NCBI GenBank assembly: GCA_029448655.1
Contig: JACCLO010000001.1
Span: 310,001 to 374,000 of the forward strand
From: Wolfiporia cocos
Lineage: Eukaryota; Basidiomycota; Agaricomycetes; Polyporales; Phaeolaceae
Direction of reading: 5' to 3'
Length of the DNA stretch: 64,000 nucleotides
The translations under genes and the position numbers were made by a program. The notes under the pieces are model-generated. The model saw only the letters and a program-made list of their open reading frames with translations, had not been told where the DNA came from and did no database searches. Positions 25,001 through 31,800 of the stretch are shown piece after piece; the stretch's first letter is position 1, and each line of letters begins with the position of its first letter.

Positions 25001-28000
25001 TTACATCATGACCATGTGACTGCCGGACACTTCGGACGATGGAAGACCTATGAACTTCTGTCACGTAATTACTGGTGGCCTGGAATGACCACGATGGTAA
25101 AGCAATACGTGGAAGGTTGTGACACATGTCAACGCATGAAGAACCGCAACCAGACCCCGTATGGACCCCTGCAACCGCTCCCAGTACCGGAAGCACCCTG
25201 GGACACAATCACAATCGACTTCATCGTTCACTTACCGCCCAGCGGCGAACGCAAACAATTCACTGCTATTATGGTAGTAGTGGACCGATTGACCAAGCGC
25301 GCACACTTCATTCCCACGTCAGACAATATCTCGGCAAAGGAATTAGCAAACCTCCTGTACCTTCGGATTTATCCGAACCACGGGCTTCCGAAACAAATCA
25401 TTTCGGACAGAGGACCGCAATTCTCTTCTGAGCTATTCAAGGGATGGTGCGAGCAATTGGGAATTCAGAGGTCGATGACAACAGCCTACCACCCGCAAGC
25501 GGACGGCCAAACGGAGAGAATTAACCAAATTCTAGAACAATACCTACGATGCTACATCGACGTTATCCAAAAAGATAACTGGGTGTTCTATCTCCCCACG
25601 GCAGAGTTTGCGTACAATAACGCGGCTAGCGAGACGACCAAGAATAGTCCATTCTTCGTCGAACTAGGAAGGCATCCCAATGCAGGACCTACGGATTTGA
25701 AGCCGACGCAATATTCGGATTTAAATCAATTTGCTTACGCCAGATGGTCAGCACAAGAACAAGCTAAGGCAGCTATGAAATTGGCTGCCGAACGCTGGTC
25801 TTGGTACTATGATCAACACAAGCGCTCGGTACCGTTTAAAGTTGGCGACAAAGTTCTCGTTGACGCCCGTAGCTGGCAAGACTCCGAAAGAAGTCTTAGT
25901 CCACGCTATTTGGGACCATTTAAGATAATTGAACAATTATCTCCGGTCACCTTTAGGGTACATATGGACGAGCAATACAGGGCTTACCACCCAGTATTCC
26001 ACGCTTCCAAGTTGGTCATGTACAAGGACCCTGTGCATCAGAAAAAACCAGAGCCTCAACCAGAAATGGTCGACGGCGAGGAGTTATGGGAAGTCGAGAA
26101 GATCTTAGATCATCGTCTCCGCGCAGGAAGAGTTGAATACAGAATCCGTTGGAAGGGATTCGGTATCAATGACGACTCCTGGGTACGCGAAGCGGATCTC
26201 GACTCGGCATACGACATTTTGCAGGAATACAAGGCTTCACACGCCATTCCAATGCAGGATGTCCCCCTCAGGCGATCAGCTAGAAGGAAAGAAGCAGTTC
26301 ATGTCTTCGACCCCGACAGCGACGACTGGGAAGCCGATGAATGCACGTGGCCAGACGACTGGCCGCAGTATCGCGAAGAATTTGCGAAGGATCCTAAGCA
26401 GCGCATGGTTAGACACCCCGACGGGGGATGGATGTCAGCTGACATTAACCAAAACGCGGACTTGAAAATCGTAGTCGGTGAAGGTGGCCGAATGCCGGAA
26501 AAAGGAACCAAGGACTCGGTTGGGTTTGACCTGTACACTGCAACAGGCGACGTTCTGCCAGCTCACGGGCAGGCAGAATACAACACCAAACTGAAGATCC
26601 AGGTACCTTTCGGCACTTACGGACGTATCGCCCCCCGCTCCAGTCTTGCCCGCAAAGGCATAGACGTAATGGGTGGCGTTATCGACCATGACTATCAAGG
26701 CAAAGTAATCATCATTCTCCGGAATCACTCCGACATATCTATCGATATCCGGGCCGGTGATAAGATTGCGCAGCTCATCTGCGAGGTTGCTAAGGACCCG
26801 CATATTACGCTACACGGAAAATCTTACTTTGAAAAGATTAAATCCGAGCGCGGTACTGGTGGATTCGGCTCCACAGGAAAGTAATCGTTCCATTAGGGAC
26901 AATGAAACCTGAAGAGGGGGTAATGTCACAGATTTGGGACATGCCACTATTTTTCCCGTATTTTTACCTATTTATCTGGTATTTCTACGACCTTGTAGAC
27001 ATTTACGCTGCTAAGCGCCCGTCTACACGTACACGCAACCAAACAACACGTACACAACACGGTATACGTCCACCTGTCATAACAACGCGTACATAACACG
27101 CTTGTACGCGTCAATGACTCAGCGGACTAACCTCCGGTGTCACGCGTCTTACTCATATCCCGATACCGGGCTATGTCAGTACAATTGGATAAGCGGCCCG
27201 CTCGTTATCACATGCCAATGCCCTTACGATTACTCATATCCCGATACCGGTATATAGTTATCACGTGCATGGCTTACTACCGTAGCAACGCCACTTCCAC
27301 AACATGGACCTACGGTCCTAACAACGTTTCTTACTGGTGCGGCCATTACCGGCGCACATGGTCTACTGTAGTTTACGACTTAGCTGTATTAGTTATGTCT
27401 GCGCACAGACCGTCTTCATGTTTGGCTCCCTTACTGGTAACCAAACAATGCATGTATATAAGTAGGGCTATCGCTACGATAAGCCTTAGATTTGTTCTCT
27501 GCTATCGCATAGTCACATAACATCTCTACTGCGCCTACAAGCGTTTCCTCACCAGCTTCAACAACTCCTTCAAGTCGTTATCAAGCTATAGTGTGAGTCC
27601 CACAACCTTGTTTGTGTCAGCTGCAGATGCACTAGCTGACAGCAGTCGATGCATGTCACCGGTCGACCAAAGCATTCTAGACATTGCCAATCGCCCTGCC
27701 GTGTGCCACACTTTGAGCATATCCTTGGGTCTGGTGGAGCATCAGAGTCGAGTAGTATAGCCAGGTATGCATCCCGATGGGGCAGCCAATCCCGTAGGAA
27801 ATCATTCTGAGTCTAAAATGATTCCAAACATTAATTACAGCCTGAATAATGGATGCTGTCATGACCGCAACCTCTGCGACCTCTACAACTGTGACCATCG
27901 CGACCGCCGCGACCACCACGACCACCGCGACCGCGACCACCGCGACCGCGACCTCCATGGCTGCAACTTCCTCCACCTCAACATAGTGGATACCGCACCT

Positions 28001-28247
28001 TACACTGTTGTCTCCGCACACTCTCCGAGACAGGCAGAAAGTCCATTCCTCCTCCACAATCCTCAACAACATTGCTGCCGACCTTGCCAGGTGACTTTGA
28101 TGGAGAGGAGTTCCTTGGGCCTTCAGGTGGCCTGTTCCGTTCTTTTGGAATGGGAATATAAGTTATTCCATGAAAGTTGCGTCGCTCCTTCCGCACAACA
28201 TGTACCACCTTCTCCTTGGGGATAATAACGCGCCCCTTTGGTCCCAT
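4092..28247 (-). CDS. KDZ transposase with CxC2-type cysteine cluster, split by two gypsy insertions
   Basis: ATG at 28247, stop near 4092. Exons fall at 28247-27999, 27812-27625, 17615-15833 (several) and 5819-4092 (several), interrupted by elements at 17616-27619 and 5825-15827. Without the insertions and one target duplication each, the locus is about 4.14 kb. Order: N-terminal VIIPKEKVVHVVRKE; zinc cluster (CSKCG, CLECFG, CIDCCQLVH, then HPFHRVQKWGG); VVDMTGIHHLDVNWCGC; MVMDGNFTAEHL; STCHDHRAVNQAN; YDIMCQY; GGIGQFHVHGHQSECY; DGEVIETLWAPLN; HRREVIDDHMNDSNWKK; an acidic linker; C-terminal NDALHEIRVAIGHKSFLFR and WLRTKARNDRW. These are hallmarks of KDZ DDE-type transposases. Both insertion points are mid-exon and in frame when healed: LQIQGGIGQF at the first, VHLQHPFHRV at the second. 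The gene was apparently intact before the insertions and is now inactive. Confidence 0.85.
5820..5824. repeat. Target-site duplication TGTAT, left copy
   Basis: TGTAT immediately before the left LTR is repeated at 15828-15832 right after the right LTR. It marks the integration site of the minus-strand gypsy element. Confidence 0.95.
5825..6523 (-). repeat. 3' LTR of gypsy copy 1
   Basis: 699 bp, bounded by TGTCACAGATTTGGG and CTAGTCTGTGTCA when read on the minus strand. The polypurine tract GAAGAGGGGGTAA directly precedes it on that strand (6536-6524). Confidence 0.95.
6563..11098 (-). CDS. pol: Gypsy Pol polyprotein: protease, RT, RNase H, integrase, chromodomain, dUTPase
   Basis: 1,511 codons without interruption. 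In order: aspartic protease (LIDTGASISV, about residue 138); reverse transcriptase with VYLDDILVF near 512; RNase H (WHPVAFYSKSL, NYEIYDKELLAI); integrase zinc finger (HHDH...H, CDTCQRMK), then catalytic core residues in WDTVTIDL, SDRGPQF and HPQADGQTERVNQ; chromodomain near 1247-1300 (ELWEVEKILDHR); and from about 1360 to the end a trimeric-type dUTPase. Its five motifs are visible: SVGFDLYT, GRIAPRSSLA, GVIDHDYQGE, GDKIAQLICE and RGTGGFGSTGK. The dUTPase would hydrolyse dUTP and limit uracil in cDNA. Pol lies in the +1 frame relative to gag and overlaps it by 59 bp, so expression needs a frameshift or reinitiation in 11149-11043. The annotated ATG at 11098 is only the first Met of the frame. 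Confidence 0.93.
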   Translation of the reverse strand: MSGPSRFPSPQPHVSKTFCEEHTSPAAAGSVQRPEEAHLYEEASQRPLILWEDKTVVRHPVSHLGIFGNSAMDFARRTRTLATRAPPVKYFYPDPLASKFFTLYNVHGNDSRDDNKSFSIEVELWVYGKKVNAMALIDTGASISVIDKKLVHEEKLVTQKLPSPLEIRNADGTSNTAGNINMAVKAYMVHEEHKSTEFLYVMDVQNADVILGYDWFLKHNPDFNWPEGTFTYRCTEKCKHGKRVSISEEEDEIEPRNIYQIINDFPIDFLGLEEPENPFVAWVNTLDEGTELLIDAIQSITKKSDDEFLTDADLQKWKSLVPEEYQEFGPTVFSQRASERMPERKPYDHAIDFPDDAVLPPPSKAYKMSPQEANSLDQWIQEELRKGYIRHSKSPIASPVFFVPKKDGGARMVVDYRKVNDLTIKNRYPLPRIDELIDKLSQASIFTKLDLRWGYNNVRIKEGDEWKTAFITPNGLYEAVVMYFGFCNAPSTFQHMMNDILGDLIREGKVIVYLDDILVFGNDLLEHRRIVKQVLQILQDNDLFAKPEKCFFEQSSIEYLGMIISKGKVEMDPKKVAGVMDWPTPAKVKDVQAFVGFANYYRRFIKDFSKVVKPLTELSKKNTQWNWGPEQAEAFQTLKEAFTSAPILRIPDQESPFRVEADSSDYATGAVLSQYSSEDKLWHPVAFYSKSLSAPERNYEIYDKELLAIIRALEEWRHYLEGHPHKFEVWSDHLNLTYFKSAQRLTRRQARWSLYLTRFNFTMCHKPGKTMLTADPLSRRPDHEEGVELDNRDQILLKPEYFTVRALEASQQEIQSGDEDLLRQIRQALMDDQITKDYQELLKSGPKEFGKDLQEWNMEAGLLLRRGKVYVPKEPKELRTKIMELHHDHVTAGHFGRWKTYELLSRNYWWPGMTTMVKQYVEGCDTCQRMKNHNQTPYGPLQPLPVPEAPWDTVTIDLIVHLPPSGELKQFNAIMVIVDRLTKRAHFIPTSDKITAKELANLLYLWIYPNHGLPKQIISDRGPQFAAALFKGWCEQLGIQRSMTTAYHPQADGQTERVNQILEQYLRCYIDVIQKDNWSWFLPTAEFAYNNAASETTKNSPFFVELGRHPNAGPTNLRPTQYVDLNVIAYERWSAQEQAKAAMKLAAERWSWYYDQHKRSVPFKVGDKVLVDARSWQDSERSLSPRYLGPFRIIEQLSPVTFRVHMDEQYRAYHPVFHASKLVMYKDPVHQKKPEPQPEMVDGEELWEVEKILDHRLRAGRVEYRIRWKGFGINDDSWVREADLDTAYDILQEYKASHAIPMQDVPLRRSARRKEAVHVFDPDSNDWEADECTWPDDWPQYREEFAKDPKQRMVRHPDGGWMSADINQNADLKIVVGEGGRMPEKGTKDSVGFDLYTATGDVLPAHGQTEYNTKLKIQVPFGTYGRIAPRSSLARKGIDVMGGVIDHDYQGEVIIILRNHSDISIDIRAGDKIAQLICEVAKDPHITLHGKSYFEKIKSERGTGGFGSTGK
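11040..13037 (-). CDS. gag: Gypsy Gag (nucleocapsid) protein
   Basis: 665 residues. An acidic Glu run near 50-60 is followed by a long charged coiled coil (about 150-260), an Ala/Pro-rich linker, the retrotransposon Gag core (AQEWVEKMGLYFGTLRVYDD onward) and a single CCHC zinc knuckle, CTYCKQTGHYFNKC, near residue 545, flanked by basic Lys-rich sequence. It would form the virus-like particle and bind element RNA. The start is supported by the loss of the frame just upstream and by conservation of the MSSTSSVSTPLAP start in the plus-strand copy. It ends inside the pol overlap. Confidence 0.92.
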   Translation of the reverse strand: MSSTSSVSTPLAPRKMRLRSEGPVTPVAGPSGTQQLVTLEHLSEGEEEEEEGEEEMPEFAPPQRESPTNPMGTPPGSPIAGYPPARRTRPIGPATTLEMEFSGPTRQTNVAVENNLKAYLPEEEHHKVDGSIHGPIIDAAVQRSAAISHDTTDTLGRMVHARLERIHERIDSLAGQSRALEQKAQDELHEAVNSVRNEVLSTMVDLGKELRQEYTAKLSEMEKQLRKDYRSRLDDLEDAFAERMEKVDEELRRIRKNPSVPNPPGIRTPPEEPAPAPGTAQARAAEAAAAAQAAAAAAAAVAPQIPGLPQNLKIPPPPEFSGSSGKVTAQEWVEKMGLYFGTLRVYDDHDRITTALFRVTGDAYKFFSPLIKKAGNGEPLGTWEDFTKSVMVQYGKMTDKEIAKKEIRGYYGTKGKELAESNYFNYCERFRTLNRLSETANETLVWEFTETLPEKVKDTLNVLGKTPFFKAPTDIEPLIDFALEMYQTSYPDKIKGSIFEKAGKKDSAPAEKKETSSASAKKSEKKKDKGKAPAKAPADTTNAVCTYCKQTGHYFNKCPKLAADKAAGTFVPAAQRAEQQRAKDAAAASGKTTAAPSGSGKGQASGKKPYSAPPADGKTYRARTIWEEVTADSSSAGPSAPATTVANVGTISVPLAPTTRLEDVL
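13187..14110 (-). CDS. Extra ORF upstream of gag, unknown function, interrupted by one TGA
   Basis: Two consecutive frames (14110-13826 and 13789-13187) are in the same phase and separated only by the TGA at 13826 plus 12 sense codons. The plus-strand copy has TGG at the equivalent codon, so the ancestral product was about 306 residues. The N-terminal part is basic and Pro-rich (RIMPRVTRRTRG, KPTPRPPKPVPLAKR); the C-terminal part has a charged helix (LNKLKLSRDKLNKRI) and an acidic segment (VVELEDLVDNVKDR). No domain is recognised. An ORF between leader and gag is not standard in Ty3/gypsy elements. It could be a small captured gene or an ancestral gag extension. The single stop may be a mutation or a readthrough site. 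Confidence 0.6.
14111..15115 (-). other. Long untranslated leader of gypsy copy 1
   Basis: About 1 kb between the primer site and the upstream ORF. Overlapping ORFs of up to 146 codons on both strands show no recognisable protein. The sequence is nearly the same in the plus-strand copy (18325-19331) despite frameshifts there, which suggests a non-coding role such as packaging or translation control. Confidence 0.6.
15116..15126 (-). promoter_or_regulatory. Self-priming primer-binding site of gypsy copy 1
   Basis: AGAACAAATCT on the minus strand lies two bases inside the 5' LTR. It is perfectly complementary to AGATTTGTTCT inside the LTR (15261-15251), about 30 bases downstream of the TATATAAG box, where the transcript should start. 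This is the Tf1-type self-priming layout. Confidence 0.8.
15129..15827 (-). repeat. 5' LTR of gypsy copy 1
   Basis: 699 bp, by eye identical to the 3' LTR. It contains a TATA box (TATATAAG on the minus strand, about 15295-15288) and the putative transcript start AGATTTGTTCT at 15261. Confidence 0.95.
15828..15832. repeat. Target-site duplication TGTAT, right copy
   Basis: Matches 5820-5824 exactly. The KDZ frame resumes immediately after it. Confidence 0.95.
16236..16450. repeat. Minisatellite inside a KDZ transposase intron (CGACCACCG/CGACCATCG)
   Basis: About 24 units of 9 bp. The array lies inside a 464-bp GT-AG intron (donor 16646, acceptor 16183) that separates the exon ending KESKQ from the one starting RSTCHDHRAVNQ. 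Confidence 0.9.
17611..17615. repeat. Target-site duplication GCTGC, left copy
   Basis: GCTGC directly precedes the left LTR of the plus-strand element and recurs at 27620-27624. Confidence 0.95.
17616..18311 (+). repeat. 5' LTR of gypsy copy 2
   Basis: 696 bp, TGTCACAG to TGTGTCA. TATATAAG at 18147-18154 and the putative transcript start AGATTTGTTCT at 18180-18190, about 33 bases further on. Confidence 0.95.
18314..18324 (+). promoter_or_regulatory. Self-priming primer-binding site of gypsy copy 2
   Basis: AGAACAAATCT two bases after the LTR, a perfect 11-base complement of 18180-18190. Confidence 0.8.
18325..19331 (+). other. Untranslated leader of gypsy copy 2
   Basis: Close copy of the leader at 14111-15115. 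No recognisable coding sequence. Confidence 0.6.
19332..20268 (+). pseudogene. Upstream ORF of gypsy copy 2, frameshifted
   Basis: Begins MKAALSRIMPRVT like copy 1. The codon that is TGA in copy 1 is TGG here. Several one-base insertions (for example near 19661 and 19683) and other changes break the frame. Confidence 0.7.
20412..22289 (+). pseudogene. gag: Gag of gypsy copy 2, C-terminus frameshifted
   Basis: Starts MSSTSSVSTPLAP and matches copy 1 through the Gag core and the CCHC knuckle. The Ala-rich linker is shorter. A one-base insertion near 22250 (AAGACTGTATC against AAGACGTATC) shifts the frame, so the last ~40 residues are replaced by a short wrong-frame tail. Particle-forming and RNA-binding parts are otherwise whole. 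Confidence 0.85.
22335..26884 (+). pseudogene. pol: Pol of gypsy copy 2, several frameshifts in the 5' third
   Basis: The frame is broken between 22540 and 24160 by many single-base insertions and one premature stop, affecting the protease approach and parts of RT. Recoverable pieces are 22335-22571, 22776-23144 and 23302-23988 (RT including YLDD), then a 995-codon frame at 23897-26884 covering the end of RT, RNase H, integrase, chromodomain and dUTPase. All dUTPase motifs are intact (VGFDLYTATG, GRIAPRSSLA, GVIDHDYQGK, GDKIAQLICE, GTGGFGSTGK). Most differences from copy 1 in the broken part are insertions rather than substitutions, so consensus error in the assembly is a real alternative to biological decay. 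Confidence 0.88.
26924..27619 (+). repeat. 3' LTR of gypsy copy 2
   Basis: 696 bp, directly preceded by the polypurine tract GAAGAGGGGGTAA (26911-26923). Confidence 0.95.
27620..27624. repeat. Target-site duplication GCTGC, right copy
   Basis: Identical to 17611-17615. The KDZ reading frame continues after it. Confidence 0.95.
27878..27962. repeat. Minisatellite inside the first KDZ intron
   Basis: CGACCACCG/CGACCGCGA units inside a 186-bp GT-AG intron (27998-27813). The intron joins QQCK to TQNDFLRDWLP in phase. Confidence 0.85.
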
Positions 28248-28641
28248 CTTTGCTCCACAGCAAAGAAGAGTGCAGCACCCGGTGATGCTCAGAAGCAATG
28301 GGAAGCAACAATGGGAAGCAGAGGTGGGAAGCAGGGGTGGGAGGCCACAATAGAAAGGCAGTGACGGGAGGCAGTGATGGGAGAGAGCAATCTTAGGATC
28401 AGGGACCACCGTGAGGGAGATACGGAGGATGAATATTTACCCATGGTCTTGGATGCCACAACCTCGGACCGGCGGCCGGCACACATGTGCCATGGCATCC
28501 CGCCACCCAGCGCAAGCCACTATCTTGGTAGTTGTACTGTGAACTTCCACCACGGTAGACAAGTGTGACCGATTGAATACTAGATGCCTCTTCATCCGCC
28601 TCCTCCCACACTCATCGTCCTCATTCCTCCTCTCACCCACA

Positions 28642-29265
28642 ATGTCCCCCAGTCCGGAACAGCTCAGGCAGGCGCACATCAGTGTCAACCGTGACCTGCT
28701 GTCCATCATCAGCTGGAGGTGTGAGTCTGCTCTCCATGCACTTCAACCTAGCACCCAAGACCATCTCATCCGTTGGGAGAATGGTCTCAAGACGGAGCTG
28801 GTTTGTCTGCCATGTCCTTTGGTCTAGTCAGAAAGCTCATTTGATTTAGACTGCCGCCAGGAACGTTCTCGGAGAGCTGATGCTCGCGGGAGAATCCGTT
28901 CAAATCCCTCCTACCATCGAAGCCATTGCCGATGCCACCATCTGGTCCGAGGAACCTCACATCGATATTGCTGCCATCGTCATTCCCAAGACCACCACCC
29001 TTTCTGAAAACCTGTTAGGTCTTGCACAAGAGCATGCATGGTGGACCTGGAAGCAGGATCAAGGAGCGGATGCTCCTAGATGGTGGACGGACCCCCAGCA
29101 TGCATCCGTGAGTGCCCCTCTCCATCGACTCTTCTCAATATTTGACTGAATTCTCCCAAGGGCTGGGGAAATGAAGGGAGCATCTCTCCTGTCCAGTCAA
29201 CCAACTATCGCCAAACTATTAACCTCATCTCGGAGGATCTTGCTGCATTGCGTAAACAGCTTTAA
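28642..29265 (+). CDS. Small acidic/helical protein of unknown function, divergent from KDZ transposase
   Basis: Three exons, 28642-28800, 28850-29107 and 29161-29265, all phase 0 with GT-AG introns, give an intact 173-residue protein. It starts MSPSPEQLRQAHISVN, has a middle part with paired tryptophans (HAWWTWKQDQG, APRWWTDP), and ends in a helix (INLISEDLAALRKQL), perhaps a coiled coil. No domain is recognised. The start lies 394 bp from the KDZ start codon on the opposite strand, so the two may share a promoter, and the gene probably travels with the transposon. The intact frame across two short introns argues for a real gene. The role is unknown. Confidence 0.6.
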
Positions 29266-29307
29266 ATATTACGATTGTAACATGTAACCGGGTAGCCAAA
29301 GCAGCTA

Positions 29308-29402
29308 CAGAGGTCGCGGAGGTTGCGGGGGTCACGGAGGTCACGGAAGTCGCGGAGGTCGCGGAGGTCGCAGAGGTCGCGGAGGTAGTGAAGGTTGTGG
29401 AG
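29308..29402. repeat. GC-rich minisatellite (GGTCGCGGA) after the small protein gene
   Basis: About ten 9-bp GGTCGCGGA/GGTCACGGA units starting 43 bp after the stop codon. Confidence 0.85.
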
Positions 29403-29630
29403 GTGGTGGTCTCAATAAAGGTAGTTTCAGGAGCGGTACCAATATCCAAAGCATATAATTCAGTGTTGTCAAGTACCAGTTTACTTACCAGCCCTGAGCC
29501 CGAAATCTTCAAGGATTGCCCTAAGACAATAATTCTCGACCATCAGAGCTGAGATCGCGCAGAGCTTGATTTCCCAACTTCAAGAGCAGATGTTAAGGTA
29601 GTGCCGTCCAGATGTCGTGCAGCATCACCG

Positions 29631-30372
29631 CGGTGGAACGAGCTAATGCGAAAGTGTTTGTGAGTTTGCAGAAAAATCTCTCGAGCGACAGGCTAGATCC
29701 CTACATCGTTTGAAGCGCAGAAGCTAGGCAAACGGCTGCAGGACGAGAAGACCTACTATACCTCAGCAAGGCATAACGTGCGTTCGTTCAAACCAAGTCC
29801 GAGTCATATGTCACAGCTAAGAATACTATATATACGTTATCGGACTGCCAGAGGTAATATTTCCTGTCAGAACAGTTGCAGTGGTTGTGGCAGCTGCGGT
29901 GGTCGCGGTCGCGGTGGTCGCGGTCGCGGTGGTCGCGGTCGCGGTGGTCGCGGTCGCGGTGGTCGCGGTCGCGGTGGTCGCGGTCGCGGTGGTCGCGGTC
30001 GCGGTGGTCGCGGTCGCGGTGGTCGCGGTCGCGGTGGTCGTGGTGGAACGAGCTAATGCGAAAGTGTTTGTGAGTTTACAGAAAAATCTCTCGAGCGACA
30101 GGCTAGATCACTACCTCGTTTGAAGCACAGAAGCTGGGCAAACGGCTGCAGGACGAGAAGGCCTACTATACCTCAGCAAGGCATAACGTGCGTTCGTTCA
30201 AACCAAGTCCGAGTCATATGTCACAGCTAAGAATACTATATATACGTTATCGGACTGCCAGAGGTAATATTTCCTGTCAGAACAGTTGCAGTGGTTGTGG
30301 CAGCTGTGGTGGTCGCGGTCGCGGTGGTCGCGGTCGCGGTGGTCGCGGCGGTAGCGAAGGTCGCGGTGACTG
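29631..30372. repeat. 410-bp tandem duplication, each copy ending in a GGTCGCGGTCGC array
   Basis: A block starting GTGGAACGAGCTAATGCG occurs at about 29633 and again at 30043, exactly 410 bp apart and nearly identical. Each copy has a TATATATA stretch and ends in a 12-bp-unit array (29890-30040, and a shorter one at 30306-30365). The Gly/Arg-rich ORFs here are repeat-derived. Confidence 0.85.
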
Positions 30373-31800
30373 ATCGCAGATGTCAAGGTCATCCTTTCAA
30401 GTAATGTCTGCAGCCCAGATCCCCAGTTGGCCATTATTTTTGAACAATGCATTCACCCTTCCTTTGACAGTAGCCGTCACTGGCAACGGTAATGACGGTG
30501 AAGGTGACATAGACATTGGATGGCTTGTCAAAGAAATATGTGATCTTACGGAGGGAGGTAGGCCACGCGTTACACTTCAAAAGAGCAGTGTAGTGCTAAA
30601 GCACACAAAGCATGGGAAATTGAACTGCATAAATGGCTGGACCCAACATGATACCCAAGCTGTCATTGTAGCCCTTTTGGAGGAGTGGCTAAAGCACCAT
30701 TCATTGGCACACCACATTGGGTCTGTGGCATGCCCCGTGATATGGCCAGGCATGCTGTGCATGGATGTAGATATTTTTGTGGCCAAGTTTGTTCTGGTTG
30801 TACCTGTACATGAGAAAGAGCCTTTTGCAGTTGGATGTTTTATTTGTGCAGCATTTCTAGTATGCCACTTACATAGGCTTGCTGTTTCTGTCTCGATCCT
30901 GTCTACAATGAGCATAACCACTGAATTTCATACTGCATTGCTCCATTCCAGATCTTCCTGTGTAAGCTCGCTTTGGAGCATTCTCAGAGCAATTGCTGTA
31001 GCCTCTGTGCACTGGTCCGTTGCAGGTAATGAAGCAATAAAACATTGGTAGTGTGCTGTGTGTGGATGCAGATATTTCTGCTGCCAAATTGGTTCTGAAC
31101 AAGATCCAGCCTTTGAAAGAACACCAACGGATCAATTTGAAGTTTCCCAGTGGCATCGGTGATGAAATGCACGCTGAAGTTGAGTATCCTCCACAGCTTC
31201 ACTCAAAGTAACTGATTAATCTCGGTGTCCTCACCTTCCTCATTATCATCCATGTATGGCCACACAAGGCCCAAAGTCCTGTACATGCATGGATTCTGGA
31301 ATTCTGTGTTGACAGTCATGAGACAAGCAATGTCTATGAGTTGCTGGCTGTACCATTCATGGATGGAGAAATTGGACAGTGTCCTAACAGGCATATCTTC
31401 TGCACCATCTCCTTTGGTGTCCCTGGCCACTAATGGTCTTGCCCAATACCATGAGGGAGTTGTCTTCTATGGCTTCCTTGATGATATCCCTGGCATCTGG
31501 TAGATGTGTTGGGATACCTGATACACATAAATTAAGAACTCACCATGGATGCATGTATCTGTACACTCCACATGAAGCATGATTGTGGCAATCCCAAGTC
31601 TTGAGGCTGTTTGGAATGGAACTTCTGAAGCTGTGGAATCTGTGACTGATGCATCAAACAATACAAGAATAATACAGGTCATCACTCTTTTGCCAGCTCT
31701 CATCAACAAACCATCACCATGTCCCTTCCCGTAGTTGACATTGTCATCGACTATGAAGGGGAAATCGCAGCATTGGTGGGCCCACCCACAACCATTGGGT
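30373..31800. other. 1.4 kb of unrecognised sequence with moderate ORFs
   Basis: The longest frame, plus 30380-31051 (223 codons), has no familiar motif. On the minus strand 31430-31203 (DTKGDGAEDMPVRTLSNFSI) continues into 31202-30984 with coding-like composition and may be the remnant of a gene from another transposon. Neither is supported well enough to call. Confidence 0.3.

Larger units (their letters stand above)
17616..27619 (+). mobile_element. Ty3/gypsy chromodomain-dUTPase retrotransposon, copy 2 (full length, frameshifted)
   Basis: 10,004 bp, same organisation as copy 1 in the opposite orientation, with LTRs at 17616-18311 and 26924-27619 and duplication GCTGC. The LTRs differ by only a few bases near 17962 and 18020. 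The 5' half carries many single-base insertions that break the upstream ORF, gag and the protease/RT part of pol; the rest of pol from 23897 is open. It interrupts the CxC2-like segment of the KDZ gene. Confidence 0.95.

Noticed and set aside
29778..30123. Gly/Arg-rich (GRGGRG) proteins like RGG-box RNA-binding factors
   Set aside because: They are direct translations of a 12-bp tandem array, open on several frames, with no flanking domain.
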